From an uncultured Acetobacteraceae bacterium (GTDB lineage Bacteria; Pseudomonadota; Alphaproteobacteria; Acetobacterales; Acetobacteraceae): 64,000 bases of DNA. Shown piece after piece: positions 1-9,210 of this stretch. The stretch spans positions 1 through 64,000 of the forward strand of contig CAITUP010000031.1 in assembly GCA_903895595.1 (NCBI GenBank). Reading direction: 5' to 3'. Made by a program: the position numbers and the translations under genes. Within the stretch, counting starts at the first letter, position 1, and every line of letters starts with the position of its first letter. The notes below the pieces were generated by a model. The model searched no databases, was not told the DNA's origin, and saw nothing but the letters and a program-made list of their open reading frames with translations.

Positions 1-195
1 CCGGCACGTCCATGCGGATTTTTCCGGGACGCGCGCGCCGCGCAGACGATCGGGAATTCGTTCGCGGGATGCGTGAATCCGGTAGGGACAAGCCCTGGGA
101 TGACGGATGGGGCGAATGACGGCGTTCAAGCGATTGCCCTGTCCGTGCGGGCGGTTTTGCTTGACGCGAATATTGCTTGTGTTCATGATACGTTC

Positions 196-861
196 ATGTC
201 CGACACGCTCACCATCGGCTGGCCGAAGCAGGCGGATCCTTTACCGGATCGGGCGCACGACGCCGGCGGGTCGGGGCGGGTTCTTGTTCTTGTCCGGGCG
301 CTGATCGTTTTCGGACAGCAGCTGCTGGAAGCGCTGCGTCAGCCCGATCCGGACCCGAGCCTCATGACGGGCTTCGGACCGCTCACGCTGGCTTCGATCG
401 TTGCTCGTGTCATGCGCGGGCTGCAAATCGCCGCGGCGCTGCATGAGCGGCTGCTGCAACCCCGGCGGAAACGGGACGCGGCGGCGGTGCATGCGCCGGT
501 GGTGCGCGAGCGGAAGCCTAGGGAAGCGGGGGGCCGGACGACCCGGATGTGCGACGACGACCGGATGCCGACGGCGGAGGAGATCGCGGTTATGCTCCGG
601 CAGCGGCCGCTTGGGGCGGTGCTCGCGGATATCTGCCGCGATTTGGGGATCGGGCTGGATTTCCCGCTGTGGCGAGAGCTGAGCGATGCGATCATCGAAA
701 CGGGCGGCGATATCGTGAAGCTGTCGATGGAATCGATCGAGCGTCAGTTCTACGGGACGTACCGAGGGATCGATCCCGGCAAGGCTCTGCCGCTGGAGCT
801 GATGTCGCCCTCGTTTGTTCGGGCGGCGACCGGGCCGCCGGGGTTACGGACGGCGGCTTAG
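196..861 (+). CDS. hypothetical protein (C-terminal ~90 aa most protein-like)
   Basis: Open frame 73..861; internal Met at 196 (MSDTLTIG...) is a plausible start. No family recognised. Confidence 0.45.
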   Translation: MSDTLTIGWPKQADPLPDRAHDAGGSGRVLVLVRALIVFGQQLLEALRQPDPDPSLMTGFGPLTLASIVARVMRGLQIAAALHERLLQPRRKRDAAAVHAPVVRERKPREAGGRTTRMCDDDRMPTAEEIAVMLRQRPLGAVLADICRDLGIGLDFPLWRELSDAIIETGGDIVKLSMESIERQFYGTYRGIDPGKALPLELMSPSFVRAATGPPGLRTAA

Positions 862-989
862 GATTTCGGATGCGCGAACGGGGCCGGACGTCGGCTGGTC
901 CCGCCGTTCCGATTCCGGGTGGATTGTGTTTGCGGTGGCCGAGCGCCCCAGATATGCGCGCGATGAGAAAAAAACTGATCGTGTGGCAC

Positions 990-1018
990 TTGCCCCCGCC
1001 GGGGGGTTCCGCTACACC
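990..1018 (+). promoter_or_regulatory. candidate promoter for tRNA-Arg
   Basis: TTGCCC -N17- TACACC ending 13 nt upstream of the tRNA 5' end. Confidence 0.35.
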
Positions 1019-1031
1019 CCGGCCCTCGGTT

Positions 1032-1108
1032 GCGCCCGTAGCTCAATTGGATAGAGCACCAGACTACGAATCTGGGGGTTGGAGGTTCGAGTCCTTCCGG
1101 GCGCGCCA
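1032..1108 (+). tRNA. tRNA-Arg (anticodon ACG)
   Basis: GCGCCCG/CGGGCGC acceptor stem, CAGACTACGAATCTG anticodon arm, GGTTCGAGTCC T-arm, encoded CCA. Confidence 0.95.
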
Positions 1109-1203
1109 GTTTCGCTCCGCTGCACGGCGCGGACCCCAGACCCATCATTGACGCAATTGGCCATCTGCCGTCATCTCCCGCCACACTTTCGGGGGAACAG
1201 ACC

Positions 1204-2226
1204 ATGGCACCAAATTTTCAATTCGGACTGGTTGTACGCGGGCAGGCGGAAGAGGGCGAGGACATCTCCCGCCGGTTCCAGGAAACTCTGGCTTTCGTGC
1301 GCCTTGCCGATACGCTCGGCTACAACTCCGTGACCAAAACCGCGCATTACAGCGCGCACCCCTTCCAGATGTTGCAACTGGTTCCCATGTTGGCGCGATT
1401 CGCGGCCGAGGCGCCGAACATGCGCCTGAACGCCGGCGTGCTGCTGCTGCCGCTGCTCTCCCCCCTGCATGTGGCCGAGGAATTCGCGACGCTGGACGTG
1501 ATCACCGGGGGAAAAATCATCCTGGGTGTCGGCCTGGGCTACCGCGATGTGGAGTTCAAGGCCTTCGGCGTGCCCCGCAACCAGCGCGCCAAGCGGTTCG
1601 AGGCCAATCTGACGGCGATCAAGCGCCTCTGGACCGAAGACAAGGTCACGATGAAGACCCCGTATTTCGAACTGGAGGAGGCGTCCTGCAGCCCGCATCC
1701 GATCCAGAAGCCGCATCCCCCGATCTGGATCGGCGCCAATGCCGACGCGGCGGTGGAACGTGCGGCTCGTATGGGCGATTGCTGGTATATCGGGCCGGCG
1801 GTGGAGATCGGCGCGCTGGAACGGCAGATGGAACTCTATAAGCGTGCTTTGGACGCCGCCGGCAAGCCGTTCCCCACCGAACTGCCGATGCGGCGGGAGG
1901 TCTTCGTCGCCAAAAACCGAGCGGAGGCGATTCGGCTGTGTGCGCCGTATTTGGGGGCGAAGTACAAGGCTTACCATTCCTGGCATCAGGAAATGCCGGA
2001 AGGCGACCGCGGCCTGGGTCAGGATTTCGAGGATCTGATCCGCGACCGGTTCTTCATCGGTTCCCCGGATGAGGTCGCGGAACAGATCGTCGCGATGAAC
2101 CGCCGCGTCGGCGCCAACCACATCGTCATGAGCACCGAATGGGCCGGCATGCCGGAAAGCCTCGCGGTCGAGACGATGGAGATGATCGCGAAAGAGGTGT
2201 TCCCGCGGGTGCGGCAGGGGCTGTAG
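1204..2226 (+). CDS. LLM class flavin-dependent oxidoreductase
   Basis: Luciferase-like features: LAEEFATLDVITGGKIILGVGLGYRDVEFKAFGV, PHPPIWIGANADAAVERAARMGDCW. Confidence 0.85.
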   Translation: MAPNFQFGLVVRGQAEEGEDISRRFQETLAFVRLADTLGYNSVTKTAHYSAHPFQMLQLVPMLARFAAEAPNMRLNAGVLLLPLLSPLHVAEEFATLDVITGGKIILGVGLGYRDVEFKAFGVPRNQRAKRFEANLTAIKRLWTEDKVTMKTPYFELEEASCSPHPIQKPHPPIWIGANADAAVERAARMGDCWYIGPAVEIGALERQMELYKRALDAAGKPFPTELPMRREVFVAKNRAEAIRLCAPYLGAKYKAYHSWHQEMPEGDRGLGQDFEDLIRDRFFIGSPDEVAEQIVAMNRRVGANHIVMSTEWAGMPESLAVETMEMIAKEVFPRVRQGL

Positions 2227-2240
2227 GCGAACCAAATTGC

Positions 2241-2435
2241 TCGTCATGGCAGGCGAAGGCCCGCCACCCATGACTTATTCCAACCGCCCTAACCACTGAC
2301 GCACTGGTGTTTGGTACATCGTCATGCTGACCTGCGTCGGCATGACGGTGCATCGTGCGGCGGTGCGTCAGTGGTTAGTTCGGTTGGTATTACTTGGTGC
2401 TCCAATGCAAAGTGGGCCGGCGCCCGCCATGACGA
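2241..2435. repeat. nested inverted-repeat (MITE/BIME-like) element between convergent genes
   Basis: Outer arms 2241-2262 / 2414-2435 (22 nt, 3 mismatches), middle arms 2277-2304 / 2363-2390 (28 nt, 3 mismatches), inner CGTCATGC/GCATGACG dyad. Confidence 0.65.
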
Positions 2436-2485
2436 TGGGGAACTGGCGCGCCTCTTGAACGATTCGATAATGCTTGGGCGTCGTC

Positions 2486-4258
2486 TTATGCCGCCGGTTC
2501 CCACGCCACATCCGGTAACCGCGCCCGAGTCGTCCGCAACTGCGCCCGCAACGCTTCAGTCGCCGCGACATCGATCTCCGGCGGATCGCCCGCCGCCACG
2601 ACGCCGTAGTCCCGCGCCGCGCCATCGATCGTCACCAGCCCGTCCCGCAAATCCCTGGCCACGGAGGAAAGATCGCGATCCAAAGCCGGCCCCCACCCTC
2701 CGGCGCCCGGCAGTTCATGGCGGAAAATCTGCCCGCGCCGCAGCGTCTGCGTGATCTTGGCGTGCAGTTTCTCCTCCGTCGGACGCCCTGGGTCCATCAC
2801 GTTCAAGCCGGGCATCCCCGGCCCGCCGCCGTACAACCCATACGGCCGGAACGCCTGCCGGTCCGCTCGGACCTGCAAAATCCCCTCATCCGCCAGCATG
2901 CGCCACGTCTTGCGCTGCGCCATGCCGCCGCGGAACTTCCCCGCGCCGCCGGTGTCCGGGACGAACTCGTAGTCCAGAACCTCCAGCGGGTTCTCGGACT
3001 CGATCACCTCGACCGAGAAGCTCGCCATGTTCGCGAACATCGTCGTGTTGCCGTCCAGCCCGTCCGCCCAGGGGCGCCCACCCCAGCCGCCGGAGATGAA
3101 ATCGACGTAGATGAACGGTTTCAGCTCCTTGTCGTAGCCACCGATCGTCAGGCCGGTGTTACCGCCGTCCGACGCCGCGAACACCCGGTCCGGATACAGC
3201 TGCGCCAGCGCCCCGAACGCGCAATCCACCCCGCGGAACCCGGTCAACCCACGCGCGGCGCAGGCGGCGGGGAGCTTGCCGTGGACGATCGTGCCCTCGG
3301 GCGCGATCACCTTAATCGGGCGGAACACGCCGTCGTTGTTCGGCATGTTGATCGACAGGACCGACTTCACCGCCGTGAAGCTCATCGCCTGCGTGTAACT
3401 CAGGGTGTTGTTGATGGCGCCTTTCACTTGCGGGGCGCTGCCGGTCCAATCGACCTCCATCGAGTCGCCGCGCTTGCGGATGGTGCAGACCAGCTTGATC
3501 GGCACGCCGGCATCGATCTGGTCGTCGTCGATCCAGTCGGTGAACGTCGCCTCCCCATCCGGCAGTTCCAGCAGGCAATGCCGGGTCAGCCGTTCGGAGT
3601 AGTCCATCATCGCGATCATCAGCTCGTTCACCCCGGCCCCGCCATGGCGCGCGACCAGATCGGCCATGCCACGCGCGGCGATCTCGCAGGCGGCAAGCTG
3701 GGACCGTAAATCGCCAAACACCCGGCCGGGCAGGCGCACGTTCCGCTCTATCATGCGGAACAAGGTGCTGTTCGCGACGCCCTTTTCGTAGAGTTTCAGC
3801 GGCGGAATCCGCAGCCCCTCAGCGTAGATTTCCGTGCTGTCGGACGCGTTCGACCCCGGCACCCGCCCGCCCACATCGGTGTGGTGGCAGATCGTCGCGG
3901 CGTAGGCGATTGGCTTGCCGTCGGCGAACAACGGCTTGAACACGAAGATGTCCGGCAGATGCATGCCGCCGTCGTAGGGGTCGTTGTTGATGAAAATATC
4001 GCCCTCATGCACGTCGTCGCCGAACGCGCGCAGCACCGCCTGCAAGGAAATGGGGATCGAGGCCAGATGGCCCGGCAGGCTCAACCCCTGCGCCACCAGC
4101 CGCCCCTGGGCGTCGCAGATCGCCGCACTGTAATCCATGATGTTTTTCAACACGCCGGAATAGGCGGTACGGTAGATCGTCAGCACCATCTCGTCGCCGA
4201 TGGCGGAGATGGCGTTGCGGAACAGCTCTTCGGTGATTGGATCGGGCATGGTGTCCAT
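2486..4258 (-). CDS. hydantoinase B/oxoprolinase family protein (HyuB-like)
   Basis: PDPITEELFRNAISAIGDEMVLTIYRTAYSGVLKNIMDYSAAICDAQGRLVAQG and NNDPYDGGMHLPDIFVFKPLF are characteristic; ORF extends to 4324 but the MDTMPDP start is more likely. Confidence 0.88.
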   Translation of the reverse strand: MDTMPDPITEELFRNAISAIGDEMVLTIYRTAYSGVLKNIMDYSAAICDAQGRLVAQGLSLPGHLASIPISLQAVLRAFGDDVHEGDIFINNDPYDGGMHLPDIFVFKPLFADGKPIAYAATICHHTDVGGRVPGSNASDSTEIYAEGLRIPPLKLYEKGVANSTLFRMIERNVRLPGRVFGDLRSQLAACEIAARGMADLVARHGGAGVNELMIAMMDYSERLTRHCLLELPDGEATFTDWIDDDQIDAGVPIKLVCTIRKRGDSMEVDWTGSAPQVKGAINNTLSYTQAMSFTAVKSVLSINMPNNDGVFRPIKVIAPEGTIVHGKLPAACAARGLTGFRGVDCAFGALAQLYPDRVFAASDGGNTGLTIGGYDKELKPFIYVDFISGGWGGRPWADGLDGNTTMFANMASFSVEVIESENPLEVLDYEFVPDTGGAGKFRGGMAQRKTWRMLADEGILQVRADRQAFRPYGLYGGGPGMPGLNVMDPGRPTEEKLHAKITQTLRRGQIFRHELPGAGGWGPALDRDLSSVARDLRDGLVTIDGAARDYGVVAAGDPPEIDVAATEALRAQLRTTRARLPDVAWEPAA

Positions 4259-4306
4259 CCCACCACCAAAAGCGGGAGGTAGCAACTGTCCGGCGCCCCT
4301 GGCATC

Positions 4307-5263
4307 ATGGCCACAGCCGCGCATATCGGAGCCACCGTGTCCCGCATCCTGACCCTGATCGTCCTGCTGTTCGTCGCGTCATGCGCGCCGGAAGTGCCGT
4401 CGCTGAACTGCGATCTCGTGGCGCTCGCTCGCTTGCCCATCGAGGTGCGCGGCCGGCTGCTGACCGTGCCCGTCACGATCGCCGGACAGACCGTGCGGCT
4501 GGTGGTCGATAGCGGCGCCGAACGCACCACGTTGTCGGAGGCCGCGGTGGCGCGACTCCACCTGCCCCGAGACCTGAAGCGGGTTCACACCTCGACGGGT
4601 ATCGGCGGGACCGTCACCAGCGCCGACGCCGTCGTATCCGATTTCGTACTCGGTCAGGCCCGCCTGCCCATCGACCGCGTCGGGGTCGGCCGCTTCGGCT
4701 TCGACACCGAAGCCAATCCACTGGCCGATGGTCTGCTCGGCGCCGATATCCTGCTGGCGTTCGACCTCGATATCGACGTGCCCAACAAAACCTTGACGAT
4801 CTACCGGGTGCGCCGCTGCGTGAACAATCAACCGCCTTGGCAGGAGCCGTTCGTCGCGATCGCGGGCGTCACGGCGAAAAAGGACCGGTTGCTGATTCCG
4901 TTCGTGCTGGATGGAGCACCCGGCACGGCCATCCTGGATACCGGGGCGTCGTCCACCACGATCGGTGTGCAAATGGCCCAGCGCATGGGGTTGAACGACC
5001 AGACGATGGCGATGGATCGCAAGATCGTGCAGCGCGGTGCCGGCAGCGGCACCATGACGTCCCATTTGCACTGGTTCAAGGAACTGCGGGTGGGACCCGC
5101 CGTCGTGCGGGGCCTGATGTTGTCCGTCCTGCCGACCGACGCCGGGGTGGGCGATGCACTGATCGGGGAGGATTTCCTCGAAGGTCGGCGTGTCTGGTTA
5201 TCGTTCCCCACGCGGCAGGTGTTCGTGTCGAAGCTGGCGCACGAGATCGCGCCCCGCCGATAG
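4307..5263 (+). CDS. retropepsin-like (clan AA) aspartic protease, two lobes, probable lipoprotein
   Basis: Signal with lipobox-like LLFVASCAP; two active-site motifs VVDSGAERTTLS and ILDTGASSTTIG. Confidence 0.75.
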   Translation: MATAAHIGATVSRILTLIVLLFVASCAPEVPSLNCDLVALARLPIEVRGRLLTVPVTIAGQTVRLVVDSGAERTTLSEAAVARLHLPRDLKRVHTSTGIGGTVTSADAVVSDFVLGQARLPIDRVGVGRFGFDTEANPLADGLLGADILLAFDLDIDVPNKTLTIYRVRRCVNNQPPWQEPFVAIAGVTAKKDRLLIPFVLDGAPGTAILDTGASSTTIGVQMAQRMGLNDQTMAMDRKIVQRGAGSGTMTSHLHWFKELRVGPAVVRGLMLSVLPTDAGVGDALIGEDFLEGRRVWLSFPTRQVFVSKLAHEIAPRR

Positions 5264-5267
5264 CGGA

Positions 5268-6827
5268 CTATTTCGGCACCACGTCCCAGGCGCGGATGCC
5301 CTCCTGCATGCGCATATTGAACGTAAGCCCTTGGCGCATCGCGAAGACGTTCACCTGATGGTGGATCGGGATCACCGGCAACTCCGGCATCGCGAGGCGT
5401 TCGGCTTCGCGATACACCGCTTCCCGCTTCGCCGTATCGACGATGGTCAGCGACCGTTCGACGATCTCATCCACTTGCGGGTTGGCATATTTCGACGGGT
5501 CGAAGACCGGCCCGCGGCCTTTATCGGGGGCCGACGAGGCGATCAGCTCGGTCAGGTTGCTGCTGGCTTCCCCGGTGTCGCTGGCCCAGCCGGAAAGTCG
5601 GATCGAGAACTCGGCCTTCACCGCTCGGCCGAAGAAAGTGGCGGCGGGCATGGTATCGACGGTGGTCTTCACCCCGATCCGGGTCCACATTTGGGCGATG
5701 GCCTCGATGATCTTGCCGTCGTTCACATAGCGGTTGTTCGGGCCGTGCAGCGTGATCCCGAATCCGTCCTTGTATCCGGCTTCGGCCAACAGCGCCTTGG
5801 CCTTTTCCGGATCGTAGGGATCGGGTGGCAGGGCCGGCTCGTACCCGCTGGCACCGTCCGGCATCAATTGTCCGGTCGGTTCCGAGAACCCGTCCATCAC
5901 GCGATCTTTGATGCCGGTGCGGTTGATCGCGAGGGACAATGCCTTGCGCACGCGGGCGTCCTTCAACGGGTTGGTTGCCAGGGGTTTACCCTGCAGGTCG
6001 GTCGCGAAGGGTGTCACTGCCCGGGACGCGTCGGGCCAAAGGAAGATCAGGCGCTGTCCCGCCATGGAGGCGATGGCGACCTTGGGGTTCTTCTTCAATT
6101 CCGCGACATCGCGCGGCGGCACCTGATCGATGATATCGACATCGCCCGACTGCAGCGCGGCATTGCGCGCGGCATCGTTGGCAATGGCGCGAACGATCAC
6201 TTTCGTCCAGGTCGGCTTGGCGTCCCACCAGGCATCGTTCCGTTCGAACACCGCGCGGTCCCCAACCATGAATTCCGTCGCGCGGTAGGGGCCGGTACCG
6301 TTGGCTGCCTTTAATGAGTTGTAATCGGCGGTTATGGCATTCTCTCCGGTTTTACGGGATAGTATTCTTACGTTCGATAGGTTGTATGCCAGAAGCGGCA
6401 ATGGCGTCGCGGTGTAAAGCCGCACGGTCAATGGATCGACGACCTCGATTTTGACGATACCTTTTGTTGCGAAGGTGAAGCCGCCCGGGCTGTTGGCGAC
6501 CAGTGGAACGCGTCCGTAGCTGAACGCGACATCGTCGGCGGTTAACGGCGTGCCATCGTGGAATTTCACGCCTGGGCGCAGTTTGAACTCCCACGTCATG
6601 TCATCCACGAGACGCCACGACGCGGCCAGCGATGGTTCGGGTTGATAGCGCCGGTCGAACCGCACCAAGGGGTCGAAGACGTACGTCGTCAGGACGTTGT
6701 TCGGGCCATAATTGTGGTAATGCGGATCGAGGGAAGTAAACGATCCGCCAACCCCGACATTCAGCACGGGTTGCGCAACGGCTGGCAGCGCGATGGCGGC
6801 GAGCAGAGCAGCGACGCGGATACGCAT
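5268..6827 (-). CDS. ABC transporter substrate-binding protein (SBP_bac_5 family)
   Basis: Signal peptide; FDPLVRFDRRYQPEPSLAASWRLVDDMTWEFKLRPGVKFHDGTPLTADDVAFSYGRV. Confidence 0.9.
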   Translation of the reverse strand: MRIRVAALLAAIALPAVAQPVLNVGVGGSFTSLDPHYHNYGPNNVLTTYVFDPLVRFDRRYQPEPSLAASWRLVDDMTWEFKLRPGVKFHDGTPLTADDVAFSYGRVPLVANSPGGFTFATKGIVKIEVVDPLTVRLYTATPLPLLAYNLSNVRILSRKTGENAITADYNSLKAANGTGPYRATEFMVGDRAVFERNDAWWDAKPTWTKVIVRAIANDAARNAALQSGDVDIIDQVPPRDVAELKKNPKVAIASMAGQRLIFLWPDASRAVTPFATDLQGKPLATNPLKDARVRKALSLAINRTGIKDRVMDGFSEPTGQLMPDGASGYEPALPPDPYDPEKAKALLAEAGYKDGFGITLHGPNNRYVNDGKIIEAIAQMWTRIGVKTTVDTMPAATFFGRAVKAEFSIRLSGWASDTGEASSNLTELIASSAPDKGRGPVFDPSKYANPQVDEIVERSLTIVDTAKREAVYREAERLAMPELPVIPIHHQVNVFAMRQGLTFNMRMQEGIRAWDVVPK

Positions 6828-6875
6828 ATTTGGGAACCCCCCGGTTCAATGCAGCTAAATTACGCCACGAACGCG

Positions 6876-7793
6876 CTAAAGGTCCAGTTCCCAATCCTCT
6901 CCCACCATCCAAGGGCCGAAATTATTATGCGACGTGCTTGCGACGAGACGAAATCCTGCCTTTTGATAAATTCCGCGCGCCGCCAACATAATGTCGTTGG
7001 TCCATAGCGTGAGGCGCCGGTAGCCCGCCGCACGTGCCGCATCGATGCAAGTCGCAACGAGATGTTTGCCCAGGTTCAGCCCGCGTGCCGATGGTTCCAC
7101 GATTAACAATCGCAGTTTCCCGACCTCATCGGACTGACGCATCAGAAACACCGAACCCAGCCGAACGCCGTCGCGTTCGGCGATCCAGCAATGTTCCCGA
7201 GCGGGGTCGCGATGCGTGAGGTAATCGCCGGCGACCTTCGCGACGAGAGCTTCGAAGCGAGCATCGAAGCCGTATTCGTCCGCATAGACGGCGCCATGGC
7301 GCTGGATGACCCAACCGATATCCCCTGGTAGCGGCGGGCGTAAGGTCCAAGGGCGGGGCTGTCTTGTTAAAAGCGCTTCGATCCGGCCCATGCCGTGCAG
7401 CAGTTCCGCCTGTTCGGATACGGTCAGCGTTGCCAACAGCCGGCCTGCCTCCCGGCAGGCAGCGCCGTCCAACGGTGCGAATGCTGCTCGGCCGGCCTCG
7501 GTCAGAGTCAGCAGCTGCTGCCGCCGGTCCGCCTCCGATGGTGTGCGAGTCAGCAACCCCTCCATCTCGAACCCCCGCAGGATACGGCTCAGATAGGCCG
7601 CATCCAGATCGAGCGCCGAGCCGATGGTGCTGGCGGGCGTGTTGGGCCGGTGCGCGAGCTCGTACAGCACGCGGGCTTCCGTCAGCGAGAACCGGCTTTG
7701 CGATAGCCCCTCGGCCAAGGCGCCGATCTGCTTGGTGTAGAAGCGATTGAAGCGGCGCAGCGCCGCGATACCGGGAGTGGATAGATCGGTCAT
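6876..7793 (-). CDS. MarR-type helix-turn-helix / GNAT acetyltransferase fusion
   Basis: N-terminal MarR-like HTH (SRFSLTEARVLYELAHRPNTPASTIGSALDLDAAYLSRILRGFEMEGLL) fused to GNAT (LRLLIVEPSARGLNLGKHLVATCIDAARAAGYRRLTLWTND). ORF extends to 7814. Confidence 0.85.
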   Translation of the reverse strand: MTDLSTPGIAALRRFNRFYTKQIGALAEGLSQSRFSLTEARVLYELAHRPNTPASTIGSALDLDAAYLSRILRGFEMEGLLTRTPSEADRRQQLLTLTEAGRAAFAPLDGAACREAGRLLATLTVSEQAELLHGMGRIEALLTRQPRPWTLRPPLPGDIGWVIQRHGAVYADEYGFDARFEALVAKVAGDYLTHRDPAREHCWIAERDGVRLGSVFLMRQSDEVGKLRLLIVEPSARGLNLGKHLVATCIDAARAAGYRRLTLWTNDIMLAARGIYQKAGFRLVASTSHNNFGPWMVGEDWELDL

Positions 7794-7908
7794 GCACGCA
7801 CGGTGATGCGACATATGGACTAAGTCAACTAATTACCCAAGCTTGACGAACCCACCGGTTTCCTCGTCATACTCATCGGTATCGTTCACCCTGCGCAGGA
7901 CGCCCGCC

Positions 7909-9168
7909 ATGAAGCTGATGTGGTTCCATCTGATGCCGTACACCGAACTCCCCGACGATTTCCGGGAGAAGCACCGTTCGGTGTGGGTGGACATTCACTC
8001 CACGCTGTTCGATCCGAAGCGCGCCCATCTGATGTACAACGACTTCATGGATGAGCTCGAATACGCCGCCGACTGCGGCTTCGACGCGATCTGCGTGAAC
8101 GAGCATCATTCCAACGGCTACGGCTTGATGCCGTCCCCCAACCTGATCGCCTCCACCCTGGCGCGCCGTACGAGCAACGCCAAGATCTGCGTGATGGGCA
8201 ATTCGCTGGCGCTGTACAACCCGCCGACCCGCGTCGCCGAGGAATTCGCGATGATCGACGTGATCTCGGGCGGGCGGCTGATCGCCGGCTTCCCGGTTGG
8301 CACGCCGATGGACGATTGCTACGCCTATGGCACGAACCCGAGCCAGCTGCGCGAGCGGTATTACGAGGCGCACGATCTGGTCATGCGGGCCTGGCAGGAG
8401 AAGGACACCTTCGCCTTCAACGGTCGGTTCAACCAGCAGCGCTACGTGAATATTTGGCCGCGCCCCTTGCAGCAGCCGCACCCGCCCGTGTGGATCCCCG
8501 GCGGGGGGTCGGTGGAAACGTGGCAGTGGTGCGCCGAGATGGACTACGTTTACGCGTACCTGTCCTATTTCGGCTACAAGGACGGCAAGAAGACGATGGA
8601 CGGGTTCTGGGGGGAGATGGATCGCCTGGGCAAGGACCGTAACCCGAACCGGGCGGCCTTCCTGCAATTCGTCGGCGTCGCCGAGACCAAGGAAAAAGCA
8701 TACGATCTTTACAAGGAATCGGCGGAATACTTCTTCGGCCGCTGCCTGTTCACCGACCCGATGTGGGCCACCCCCCCGGGCTACGTGACCGAGGCAACGC
8801 AGCGCGCGGGCCTGACCAGCCAGGTCGGGCGCGCGGCAGGCGCGCGGACCAATCCCGGCGCGCGGGCGACCCAGATGGAGGACATCGTCCGCGACGGCTA
8901 CGTGATTATCGGATCGCCGGAAGAAGTCATCGAGCAGCTGACCGAGGTCGCGACCGAACTGAACGTCGGCCACCTGATGCTGCTGTTGCAGTTTGGGAAC
9001 ATGGGCAAGGAGCTGGCGAAGTACAACACGAAGCTTTTCGCTGAAAAAGTGCTGCCGAAGCTACAGCCGCTGTTCTCGGAATGGGAAGACAAGTGGTGGC
9101 CGCAGCCGATCGATAACAACCTGCGCGCGGACGTGGCGCCGTTCGCACCCAATCTGGCAGCGGAATAA
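7909..9168 (+). CDS. LLM class flavin-dependent oxidoreductase
   Basis: MKLMWFHLMPYTELPDDF..., AEEFAMIDVISGGRLIAGFPVGTPMDDCYAYG, PHPPVWIPGGGS; start moved to Met at 7909 within ORF 7843..9168. Confidence 0.88.
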   Translation: MKLMWFHLMPYTELPDDFREKHRSVWVDIHSTLFDPKRAHLMYNDFMDELEYAADCGFDAICVNEHHSNGYGLMPSPNLIASTLARRTSNAKICVMGNSLALYNPPTRVAEEFAMIDVISGGRLIAGFPVGTPMDDCYAYGTNPSQLRERYYEAHDLVMRAWQEKDTFAFNGRFNQQRYVNIWPRPLQQPHPPVWIPGGGSVETWQWCAEMDYVYAYLSYFGYKDGKKTMDGFWGEMDRLGKDRNPNRAAFLQFVGVAETKEKAYDLYKESAEYFFGRCLFTDPMWATPPGYVTEATQRAGLTSQVGRAAGARTNPGARATQMEDIVRDGYVIIGSPEEVIEQLTEVATELNVGHLMLLLQFGNMGKELAKYNTKLFAEKVLPKLQPLFSEWEDKWWPQPIDNNLRADVAPFAPNLAAE

Positions 9169-9177
9169 AACGCCCCC

Positions 9178-9209
9178 CCGGTTACGCCTGTTCACCCAGG
9201 CGTAACCGG
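9178..9209. terminator. bidirectional hairpin terminator between convergent genes
   Basis: 13-bp perfect stem CCGGTTACGCCTG-TTCACC-CAGGCGTAACCGG. Confidence 0.7.
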
Positions 9210-9210
9210 T

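Noticed and set aside
1032-1108. tRNA-Arg as a genomic-island attachment site
   Set aside because: No integrase gene nearby and no repeat of the tRNA 3' end noticed in the window.
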